Shown piece after piece: positions 1-6,205 of a DNA stretch of 8,580 nt. Each line of letters starts with the position of its first letter. The first letter of the stretch is position 1. The stretch is from assembly GCA_023428865.1 (NCBI GenBank), contig JAEYWT010000048.1:1-8580 (forward strand), given 5' to 3'. The position numbers and the translations under genes were made by a program. Source of the stretch: Bacteroidota bacterium (lineage in GTDB: Bacteria > Bacteroidota > Bacteroidia > Flavobacteriales_F > PHOS-HE28). The notes below the pieces were generated by a model. That model searched no databases. It was not told where the DNA came from and saw only the letters and a list, made by a program, of their open reading frames with translations.

Positions 1-81
1 GCCGTGGTATTGGCGCTGTTGATGCTGCCGGCGCTGGTGGTTCTGCGCTCTCGGCGGGAACGAGCCGTTGCCGATCGGTAA
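1..81 (+). CDS. C-terminal end of an unidentified membrane protein (partial)
   Basis: The first reading frame is open from the window edge to a TAA at 79-81 and encodes 26 residues. About 15 are strongly hydrophobic (Ala, Val, Leu, Met, with one Pro), followed by a basic tail containing R-S-R-R-E-R. This looks like a last transmembrane helix with a short positively charged cytoplasmic end. The stop lies 11 bases before pabB on the same strand, so the two may be co-transcribed. Too little is present to name a family. An out-of-frame chance reading is possible, but hydrophobicity followed by basic residues and a stop placed just before the next gene favour a real C-terminus. Confidence 0.65.
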   Translation, partial: AVVLALLMLPALVVLRSRRERAVADR

Positions 82-92
82 TTTGGCCGCCC

Positions 93-1319
93 ATGCGGAT
101 CGCTATCCCCGTTGAGGGTTTGCCACATTTCCAGCCCGAAATGTTCAGGAATGAGGAGTTCCTGCTCTTCCGTCGCTTGGCCGATCGGCAGCGTGCGGTA
201 CTTGCCGTTGGTGTGCTGCGCGAAGTGGAAGTGCCTTCGTTCGACCGTGACGGTAGAGCAGATGAGTGGTACTTCGGCGTGCTCCGCTATGAATGGCGAC
301 ATGCTTTGTTCGCAGGAAAGAGTTCTGATGCTGGCGCCACGCGCTGGTTTGTCCCACGGTATGTGATCGAATGGATCGGTGATCGTACGCTGGTCCACGC
401 CATGCCCGAAGATGTGGAACAGGTGGCTCCATGGATCGAAGCCCTTAACGCCGAGACGATCGCAATGGAACCCTATTCCATCGAGCTTACATGGGACCAA
501 CACGTTCCGCGTGATCCATATATCCAATCGGTCCGCAAGCTTCTGGCCCACATCCAGCGCGGCGATATCTACGAGGTGAACTACTGCACCGAACGGTACG
601 CCCTCGATACCGCCTTCGATCCCTTCGCCGCCTTCGCTGCCTTGGACCGTCGATCACAAGCACCCTTCAGCGCATTCTTACGCGAGGGTGATTCATTCGC
701 TCTTTGTGCTAGCCCCGAACGCTTCCTTGCGTTCAATGGCAGGCATGTGGCCGGTGAACCCATGAAAGGAACTCGCCCGCGTAGTACGGATGCGGCCGCT
801 GATCGGCATGTAGCGCAAGAGCTCGCCAACAATGCCAAAGAACGCAGCGAGAACATCATGGCACTCGATGTCATGCGCCATGATCTTTCGCACATTGCCG
901 CCAGTGGTACGGTGAAGGTGACCGAACTCTGTGCCGTGCGCAGCTACCCGCGCGTACACCAAATGGTGAGCACCGTTGAAGCAACCATCCGCACCGGACT
1001 CGACCCCATGGATGTGCTGCGCGCTACGTTCCCCATGGCCAGCATGACCGGTGCGCCGAAAGTGCGTGCGATGGAATTGATCAACGAGGTGGAAGAGGGT
1101 CCGCGCGGCTTGTTCAGTGGAAGCTTTGGTTTCTTCGCACCCGATGGCACCGGCGACTTCAACGTAGTGATCCGTACCGTGCTTTTCAATGCCTCAAGCG
1201 GGCGGCTCTCGCTCACCACCGGTAGCGCCATCACCGCACAATGCCTGCCGGAGCAGGAGTACGAAGAGTGCCAGGTGAAAGCCCGTTCCGTTATCGATGC
1301 CCTGCGCCATGATCGATAG
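93..1319 (+). CDS. pabB: Aminodeoxychorismate synthase component I (chorismate-binding enzyme)
   Basis: This chorismate-binding enzyme should convert chorismate plus ammonia (supplied by a PabA-type glutaminase) to 4-amino-4-deoxychorismate, the precursor of p-aminobenzoate and folate, in the cytosol. The 408 residues show the family signatures in order: the Q-R-G-D-I-Y-E-V-N-Y stretch at 155-164, the M-K-G-T-R-P-R block at 224-230, the E-R-S-E-N-I-M...D metal/substrate region at 250-264, S-M-T-G-A-P-K at 317-323, and the C-terminal E-Y-E-E-C-Q-V-K-A at 389-397. Lys225 in K-G-T is the residue that acts as nucleophile in PabB; anthranilate synthase TrpE has Ala there, so PabB is preferred. I see no LLES-type tryptophan-feedback motif near the N-terminus. 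It is somewhat shorter than the E. coli enzyme (about 450 residues). No pabA or pabC is in the window. The ATG at 93 has no Shine-Dalgarno. The 3' end overlaps tilS. Other chorismate-utilising synthases (isochorismate type) are less likely. Confidence 0.92.
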   Translation: MRIAIPVEGLPHFQPEMFRNEEFLLFRRLADRQRAVLAVGVLREVEVPSFDRDGRADEWYFGVLRYEWRHALFAGKSSDAGATRWFVPRYVIEWIGDRTLVHAMPEDVEQVAPWIEALNAETIAMEPYSIELTWDQHVPRDPYIQSVRKLLAHIQRGDIYEVNYCTERYALDTAFDPFAAFAALDRRSQAPFSAFLREGDSFALCASPERFLAFNGRHVAGEPMKGTRPRSTDAAADRHVAQELANNAKERSENIMALDVMRHDLSHIAASGTVKVTELCAVRSYPRVHQMVSTVEATIRTGLDPMDVLRATFPMASMTGAPKVRAMELINEVEEGPRGLFSGSFGFFAPDGTGDFNVVIRTVLFNASSGRLSLTTGSAITAQCLPEQEYEECQVKARSVIDALRHDR

Positions 1320-2622
1320 CACGCGCCGCACGATCCAAGAGTTCTCGCTGGCCACGCCCGGAGAAGCCCTGTGGGTGGCTGTGAGCGGCGGCGTGGATAG
1401 CATGGTGCTGTTGCATGTGTTGCGTACACTCGGTCACCCTTGCCACGTAGCACATGTCGATCACGGACTGCGCGGCGTGGAAAGCGATGGCGACCGGGAA
1501 TTGATGCGCGCCTATTGTGCGGCGCATGACATCCCTTTCGCGGTGAAGCAGGTGGATGTGAAAGCACGCATGGCCACCACCGGCGAGAGCACACAGATGG
1601 CCGCACGCAACCTCCGCTTGCGCTGGTTCAATGACCTCATCACTAAGGGTCCGTTCAAGTTGGCCACTGCACATCATGCGGATGACGCCATCGAGACCTT
1701 CTTCCTGGGCTTGATGCAGGGCATGGGTGCGCGCGGTTGGGGAAGCATCCCGGTGCGGAGTGGTTCCATCATTAGACCATTTTTACGGGCTACCCGGGAA
1801 GAAGTGCTGGCCTATGCAAAGGCACACGCGATCCCCTGGAGAGAGGATGCCAGCAATGCGCACGGTATTTACTTGCGCAACAAGGTCCGCCATGAACTAC
1901 TGCCGCAGCTAGAGACATGGCGCCCCGGAACCCAGCGCAACCTAGCGCGCAACCTGAGGCTCTTCGAGGAACTGGGTCGCCTGGCACGCGCAGAAGGGGA
2001 GAGGGTGTTAAGCGAGATCAACCCGGAGTCCGATGGTACGATCCGTGTGCCGCTCGAAAGGATCGGAACGGTAGCACCACGGCTCGTACTTCAATACATG
2101 CTTCGCGACAAAGGATTCCACCCGGACCGGTTCGATGATATGCTCGAGGCCATTCGCGATCATCATGTTGGAGCGTTCTTCCCGGGCGATGGCGTGGAGG
2201 TCCACATCGATCGGGAACATCTCGTGATCGCGCCCGTTTCCGTTGCGCCCTCTTGGACCATTCATTCGTTGGATTACCTGCCAGCTGCCATGCCACTGCG
2301 CATCACCAGCGTAGATCCATCCGATGTGCGACCAGGAGCCGGTCCTAAGGTGGTCTGGCTCGATCCCGAACAACTGCGCTTCCCGCTCGAACTACGCCCA
2401 TGGCGAGCTGGTGACCGAATACGACCGGCTGGGCTGGGTGGTTCCAAGCTCATCAGCGATATCCTCATCGATGCCAAAGTGCCTCGGGATCGCAAGCATC
2501 GGACCTATTTACTAACGAGCGGCGACCGCATCATCTGGCTTGTTGGTATGCGGCTTTCCGAAGGGGTGAAGGCCACCTCGCAAACATCCAAGGTCCTTCG
2601 TTTGGAGTGGTCAGGAGACTGA
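1297..2622 (+). CDS. tilS: tRNA(Ile)-lysidine synthetase TilS
   Basis: TilS ligates lysine to C34 of the CAU-anticodon tRNA-Ile using ATP, so that it reads AUA instead of AUG; it is normally essential. The 441 residues carry the PP-loop ATPase motif S-G-G-V-D-S at 30-35, the V-D-H-G-L-R motif at 54-59, the H-H-A-D-D...E-T-F motif at 126-135, and the TilS-specific R-E-D-A-S-N...R-N...R-H-E-L-L-P block at 182-203. A C-terminal tRNA-binding TilS_C-type domain is visible around 367-430 (R-P-W-R-A-G-D-R-I-R-P, then K-L-I-S-D-I-L-I-D and K-V-P-R-D). Length matches the family. The start is uncertain: ATG 1297 overlaps pabB by 23 bases, ATG 1309 (Met5) by 11; neither has a Shine-Dalgarno and both leave enough residues before the PP-loop. 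The overlap implies transcription with pabB and perhaps translational coupling. Confidence 0.95.
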   Translation: MPCAMIDSTRRTIQEFSLATPGEALWVAVSGGVDSMVLLHVLRTLGHPCHVAHVDHGLRGVESDGDRELMRAYCAAHDIPFAVKQVDVKARMATTGESTQMAARNLRLRWFNDLITKGPFKLATAHHADDAIETFFLGLMQGMGARGWGSIPVRSGSIIRPFLRATREEVLAYAKAHAIPWREDASNAHGIYLRNKVRHELLPQLETWRPGTQRNLARNLRLFEELGRLARAEGERVLSEINPESDGTIRVPLERIGTVAPRLVLQYMLRDKGFHPDRFDDMLEAIRDHHVGAFFPGDGVEVHIDREHLVIAPVSVAPSWTIHSLDYLPAAMPLRITSVDPSDVRPGAGPKVVWLDPEQLRFPLELRPWRAGDRIRPAGLGGSKLISDILIDAKVPRDRKHRTYLLTSGDRIIWLVGMRLSEGVKATSQTSKVLRLEWSGD

Positions 2623-2678
2623 CGGTCCGCATCTCTTTTTGAACCTTTCTTGGTATTGCAACGTTCCAAGCATTACCT

Positions 2679-2692
2679 TCAGGGCACCCTGA
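2679..2692. repeat. Short perfect inverted repeat before the 96-residue protein gene
   Basis: TCAGGG and CCCTGA flank a 2-base centre, giving a 14-base near-palindrome ending 10 bases before the ATG at 2703. As RNA it would form a stem of about 5 bp with a 4-base loop. It could be an operator half-site pair or a small leader hairpin. There is no following T-run, so it is not a convincing terminator. One short palindrome can easily occur by chance. Confidence 0.25.
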
Positions 2693-2702
2693 CACCTGCA
2701 TC

Positions 2703-2993
2703 ATGCTACCCAACAACGCACAGATCATCCCCAAGGAACAGATCCCAACGTTGCGCTTCCCGCGCCAGCCGCTGATGTTGAGCGACACCGAACGCCGCGC
2801 CATCATGCACAACATGGAGGAGGCTACACGCTTGGGCAACGTTGAACATGGCAAATGCCGCATCGTCTTCCAAGATGATGAAGGTCTCAAAGCTGTGGAA
2901 ACCACCATCTGGACCTTCGATCCAGAGAACATCGTGCTCAAGTATGGCATGGTGATTCCCGTGAGCCGCGTGGTGAGCGTGGACATACCGTAG
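2703..2993 (+). CDS. Conserved small protein of unknown function (Bacteroidota type)
   Basis: A 96-residue soluble protein with no signal peptide, membrane segment or cysteine pair. It has a hydrophilic N-terminal third with a likely helix (about 27-45, S-D-T-E-R-R-A-I-M-H-N-M-E-E-A). A beta-rich half follows: G-K-C-R-I-V-F-Q-D-D at 51-60, V-E-T-T-I-W-T at 65-71, then N-I-V-L-K-Y-G-M-V-I-P-V-S-R-V-V-S-V near the end. From memory, Bacteroidota genomes carry small proteins with a similar plan (A-x-x-L-G-N, then V-E-T-T-x-W, then a final I-P-x-x-R/I strand), so I take it as a conserved but uncharacterised family. The helix followed by about five strands could be a small barrel of SH3/Sm-like type; this is inference only. 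The ATG at 2703 lacks a Shine-Dalgarno. It lies 80 bases after tilS and 73 before the Dsb pair, so it may have its own promoter. No function is assigned. Confidence 0.82.
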   Translation: MLPNNAQIIPKEQIPTLRFPRQPLMLSDTERRAIMHNMEEATRLGNVEHGKCRIVFQDDEGLKAVETTIWTFDPENIVLKYGMVIPVSRVVSVDIP

Positions 2994-3029
2994 GAGTCCT
3001 AGTATCTTGTTAACGGCTGGTACTCCTAC
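2990..3029. repeat. 8-bp inverted repeat in the gap before the Dsb gene pair
   Basis: GTAGGAGT at 2990-2997 is the perfect reverse complement of ACTCCTAC at 3022-3029, separated by 24 bases. The left arm includes the TAG stop codon of the small-protein gene and is itself part of a smaller palindrome, TAGGAGTCCTA, at 2991-3001. It could be a weak intergenic hairpin or attenuator, or two binding half-sites. A run of five T lies 16 bases downstream at 3045-3049, too far for a standard intrinsic terminator. Confidence 0.3.
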
Positions 3030-3042
3030 ACAGGGGTGGGCC

Positions 3043-3050
3043 TATTTTTG
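3043..3050 (+). promoter_or_regulatory. Possible Bacteroidota-type -7 promoter box
   Basis: TATTTTTG matches the published Bacteroidota -7 consensus TAnnTTTG exactly and sits 16 bases before the ATG at 3067. Transcription would then begin a few bases before the start codon, giving a very short leader. I do not see a good TTTG -33 element at the usual distance; the nearest TTG, at 3007-3009, is too far upstream. Support is therefore limited to a single box in the only sizeable gap before the Dsb genes. Confidence 0.3.
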
Positions 3051-3066
3051 CGTTCACCAGAACGCC

Positions 3067-3519
3067 ATGTTCCCTCTACTACTCTCGGCAGCGCTCTCCG
3101 TGGCAGCACCAAACGGACCCGTCTCTTGGTCTTTTGCTGCTCAGCGTAATTCCCAAGGGCTGGTGGAAGTGGCCTTGACCGCCACGGTGGATACTGGTTG
3201 GCATATCTATGCCACACTGCTGGAGAACGATCTCGGGCCTATCCCCACCACCGTGCGGTTCTCGCAGAATGAAGGAATGTCCCCAGTTGGTGAGTTGGTC
3301 GAGCCCACACCCGAAGAAGTGTTCGACCCCAACTTCGAAATGCAGGTGCGCTACCATTCCGGTTCGCCGGTCTTCGTGCAGCATTTCAAGTCCACTTCAG
3401 ATCGCATTCCCGCGGTGAAGGGCGAAGTGGAGTTCATGGTGTGTAACGACAAGACCTGCTTACCACCTGAAGTGGTGAAGTTCGAGATAGAGGTCACAAA
3501 CGGCGAAACGAAGCATTGA
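3067..3519 (+). CDS. Stand-alone secreted DsbD N-terminal-like domain protein
   Basis: This 150-residue protein consists of a short hydrophobic export-like N-terminus and one domain resembling the periplasmic alpha domain of DsbD. It shares the following gene's pattern throughout: a V-S-W-S-F opening, an A-L-T-A-T-V-D-T-G-W-H-I-Y motif, a G-E-V-E-F-M-V-C segment, and a C-x4-C pair (Cys126 and Cys131) followed by L-P-P-E. That pair corresponds to the redox cysteines that pass electrons from membrane DsbD to periplasmic partners. It probably shuttles thiol electrons in the periplasm, but its partner is unknown. A TTG at 3007 would lengthen the frame by 20 residues, but ATG 3067 places the hydrophobic stretch at the N-terminus and is preferred. 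The leader lacks Lys/Arg before the hydrophobic core, so export is likely rather than certain. The stop is 3 bases before dsbD, so the two are surely co-transcribed. Confidence 0.87.
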   Translation: MFPLLLSAALSVAAPNGPVSWSFAAQRNSQGLVEVALTATVDTGWHIYATLLENDLGPIPTTVRFSQNEGMSPVGELVEPTPEEVFDPNFEMQVRYHSGSPVFVQHFKSTSDRIPAVKGEVEFMVCNDKTCLPPEVVKFEIEVTNGETKH

Positions 3520-3522
3520 TCC

Positions 3523-5562
3523 ATGCGGTACCTGTTCAGTCTCCTTCTCGTACTTCTGTTCGCTGCTACACAAGCACAACCCGTTGGTGCCACCGGTGCC
3601 GAAGAACCGGTGAAATGGTCCATCAGCGCCAAGGCGTCCGGTGATGCGTGGGATCTGATCCTTACCGCCACAATCGAAAAGGGGTGGTCCGTCTATTCGC
3701 AGAACAATTACGGCGATATGGGTCCATGGCCCACCTCGGTGAAGGTGGATAGTGTGGCGGGTAGGACCCTCGTGGGTGCGGTAAGTGAGACCGGCCCCAA
3801 GGTGATCGAAGGCATGGATGCCGTCTTCGGAATGGAGGTGAAGAAGTTCAAGGAGCAGGCCATCTTCACCCAACGCATCAAGGTGGACGATCCGAACACA
3901 CCGGTCACCGGCATGTTCGAGTACATGACCTGCAACGATGAGATGTGCTTGCCGCCCACCACCGTGTACTACATCGTACCGGGTTTGAACAGTGGCACCT
4001 TCGAGCTGGGATCTTTGCCCTTCGACCCGAACGATACACGATTCAAAGACCTCGCAACACGCTCCGGCTCCACCGAATTGAAACTCGCCAACGTCGACCT
4101 CAACGCACCCGTGATCCGCGGAACCGAGGCCGTGGTGAAGGAAGCCAACACCTTGTGGAAGATCTTCTTCCTAGGATTCCTCGGCGGCCTAGTAGCGCTG
4201 CTCACGCCCTGCGTGTTCCCCATGATCCCGCTCACGGTGAGCTTCTTCACCAAAGGCAGCGAAGACAAGAAGAAAGGCTTGAAGAACGCGCTCACGTACG
4301 GCGGCTTCATCCTCGGTATCTACCTGCTCTTCAGCCTGCCCTTCCACCTGCTTGGTTCGGTGAATCCGGAGATCTTCAACGAGATCAGTACAAACCCCTG
4401 GCTCAACATCTTCTTCTTCGTGATCTTCTTGGTGTTCGCGGTGAGCTTCTTCGGCTACTTCGAGATCACCCTGCCCAGTAGCTGGGTGAACAGCATGGAC
4501 CAGAAAGCCTCCAAGTTCGGCGGCATGATCGGCATCTTCTTCATGGCCCTCACCCTGGCTCTGGTGTCGTTCAGTTGCACCGGTCCTATCCTGGGTTCTT
4601 TGCTCGCCGGTGCGCTTACGGCCGATGGTGGTGCCTGGCAGCTCACCGCCGGCCTAGGTGGTTTCGGTCTGGCGCTAGCCTTACCCTTTGCCCTCTTCGC
4701 GCTCTTCCCAAGTTGGTTGAATTCGCTTCCACGCAGCGGCTCTTGGTTGAATAGCGTGAAAGTTGTGCTCGGCTTCGCGGAGATCGCGCTTGCGTTCAAG
4801 TTCCTCAGCAACGCCGATCTGGTGAAACAATGGAGCCTTGTGCCATACGAGCTCTTCATGATCGTTTGGGTGTTGTGCGCACTCGGTATCGTGCTCTACC
4901 TCTTCGGGGTCATTCGCTTCCCGCACGATAGTCCGGTGAAGGCACGCTCCTTCACCCGCTGGGCCTTCATTGGCCTTTTCACCGCCACCACCGTCTACCT
5001 CGCGTTCGGGCTTCGTGTGGATCAAGAAGCGAAGACCTTCAAACCCGTGGCGCTCATGAGCGGCTTGGCGCCGCCCGCAGGCTATAGTTGGGTGCTTCCC
5101 AAGAAAGCCGAAGCCTTCCACGACCTGAACGAAGCTTTGGCCCATGCGCGTTCCATCGGAAAGCCATTGATGGTCGATTTCACCGGTTGGGCCTGCGTGA
5201 ACTGTCGCAAGATGGAAGAACACGTGTGGCCCGAACAAGGCGTGAAGGAGCTCATCGAGAACGATTACGTGCTCGTTTCACTCTACGTGGACGATAAACG
5301 CGAGCTGCCCAAGGAGGAACAGTTCATCCACGAGACGTCGAACGGTACCAAGAAGCCCATCATCACCCACGGGAACAAATGGGCCACCTTGCAGTCCGAG
5401 AATTTCGCCAGCGCCAGCCAACCGCTCTATGTGCTGTTGAGCCCCGATGGCCAGCTGCTTACCGACCCGGTCGGTTACACACCGGATAAGGGTGAGTATG
5501 CAACCTTCTTGCGCCGCGGCTTGGAAGCGATGAAGATGGTAGGCTCCCGGGCCAGCTTGTGA
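3523..5562 (+). CDS. dsbD: Thiol:disulfide interchange protein DsbD (protein-disulfide reductase)
   Basis: DsbD carries reducing equivalents from cytoplasmic thioredoxin across the inner membrane to periplasmic thiol proteins, such as disulfide isomerases and cytochrome c maturation factors. All three modules and all six redox cysteines are visible in the 679 residues. A signal peptide at 1-18 has likely cleavage at T-Q-A/Q. The alpha domain (about 27-155) has Cys137 and Cys142. The membrane domain (about 213-498, roughly eight helices) has Cys230 in T-P-C-V-F-P-M-I-P and Cys352 in S-F-S-C-T-G-P. The C-terminal thioredoxin-like domain (about 530-670) has W-A-C-V-N-C (Cys558, Cys561) and a probable cis-Pro634. 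It is longer than E. coli DsbD (565 residues), mainly through a linker at 155-210 and an insertion near 590-630 in the thioredoxin domain. ATG 3523 follows the upstream stop by 3 bases and gives a proper leader with no Shine-Dalgarno. Confidence 0.96.
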   Translation: MRYLFSLLLVLLFAATQAQPVGATGAEEPVKWSISAKASGDAWDLILTATIEKGWSVYSQNNYGDMGPWPTSVKVDSVAGRTLVGAVSETGPKVIEGMDAVFGMEVKKFKEQAIFTQRIKVDDPNTPVTGMFEYMTCNDEMCLPPTTVYYIVPGLNSGTFELGSLPFDPNDTRFKDLATRSGSTELKLANVDLNAPVIRGTEAVVKEANTLWKIFFLGFLGGLVALLTPCVFPMIPLTVSFFTKGSEDKKKGLKNALTYGGFILGIYLLFSLPFHLLGSVNPEIFNEISTNPWLNIFFFVIFLVFAVSFFGYFEITLPSSWVNSMDQKASKFGGMIGIFFMALTLALVSFSCTGPILGSLLAGALTADGGAWQLTAGLGGFGLALALPFALFALFPSWLNSLPRSGSWLNSVKVVLGFAEIALAFKFLSNADLVKQWSLVPYELFMIVWVLCALGIVLYLFGVIRFPHDSPVKARSFTRWAFIGLFTATTVYLAFGLRVDQEAKTFKPVALMSGLAPPAGYSWVLPKKAEAFHDLNEALAHARSIGKPLMVDFTGWACVNCRKMEEHVWPEQGVKELIENDYVLVSLYVDDKRELPKEEQFIHETSNGTKKPIITHGNKWATLQSENFASASQPLYVLLSPDGQLLTDPVGYTPDKGEYATFLRRGLEAMKMVGSRASL

Positions 5563-5596
5563 TCGCGGTTCGACGAATCTGCCGCATCTTTGAAGC

Positions 5597-6193
5597 GTGA
5601 GCATCGATCGCATCCGTTCCCACTTCACCGAGGCCAATGATGTACTCGGCCGTTTCCTGGCCGACCCCGCCAACATCGCTGCCGTGGAACAGGCCGCTGC
5701 CTTCATGAGCTTCTGCCTCCATCAAGGTGCCAAGATCATCAGCTGTGGCAACGGGGGCAGCATGTGCGATGCCATGCACTTCGCCGAAGAGCTAACCGGC
5801 AAATACCGCGATGATCGCCCGCCGATCGCTGCGCTCAGCATCAGCGACCCTAGCCACCTCACCTGCGTGGGCAATGACCACGGCTTCGAGCAGGTCTTCG
5901 CACGTTTCGTGCAAGCGCATGGCCGCGAGGGCGATGTGCTCCTCGCCATCAGCACCAGCGGCAACAGCCCCAACGTGCTCCGGGCCGCAGAAGTGGCACG
6001 CGAGAAACACATGCACGTGATCGCCCTAACCGGCAAGGATGGCGGCCAACTCGCAGACCTCAGCACCGTGGAAGTGCGCGTGCCGCATCACGGTTACGCG
6101 GACCGCATCCAAGAGGTACACATCAAGATCATTCACGCTTTCATCGATCACATCGAACGCGACCTCGCTCTCCCACGTCGCGCAGAATCTTAA
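5597..6193 (+). CDS. gmhA: D-sedoheptulose-7-phosphate isomerase GmhA
   Basis: GmhA isomerises sedoheptulose 7-phosphate to D-glycero-D-manno-heptose 7-phosphate, the first step toward ADP-heptose for the LPS inner core; it acts as a cytosolic tetramer. The 198 residues form one SIS domain and, from memory of the E. coli protein, align with it almost without gaps. The phosphate-binding C-G-N-G-G-S is at 50-55, M-H-F-A-E-E-L-T-G at 60-68 contains His61 and Glu65, V-G-N-D ends at Asp94, S-T-S-G-N-S is at 119-124, L-T-G-K-D-G-G at 144-150, and Y-A-D-R-I-Q-E-V-H at 167-175. His180 completes the catalytic set. Residue 56 is Met where E. coli has His; other family members also vary here. The start is GTG 5597, which gives the expected N-terminal length. 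CATCTTTG at 5585-5592 resembles a -7 promoter box, but it is so close to the start that the message would be nearly leaderless. No other heptose gene is in the window. Confidence 0.95.
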   Translation: MSIDRIRSHFTEANDVLGRFLADPANIAAVEQAAAFMSFCLHQGAKIISCGNGGSMCDAMHFAEELTGKYRDDRPPIAALSISDPSHLTCVGNDHGFEQVFARFVQAHGREGDVLLAISTSGNSPNVLRAAEVAREKHMHVIALTGKDGGQLADLSTVEVRVPHHGYADRIQEVHIKIIHAFIDHIERDLALPRRAES

Positions 6194-6205
6194 TTTCGGG
6201 AGTAC

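Noticed and set aside
93..1319. Anthranilate synthase component I (trpE)
   Set aside because: Lys rather than Ala precedes the G-T-R-P-R motif, no tryptophan-binding LLES-type motif is seen, and no other trp genes are nearby.
944..1677. Two overlapping minus-strand open frames opposite pabB and tilS
   Set aside because: They are shadows of well-supported genes, rich in Arg, His and Pro and without domain signatures.
3945..4481. Plus-strand frame of 178 codons inside dsbD
   Set aside because: It is an out-of-frame reading of the dsbD membrane domain with an Arg/His/Pro-rich product, whereas dsbD has intact domains and all catalytic cysteines.
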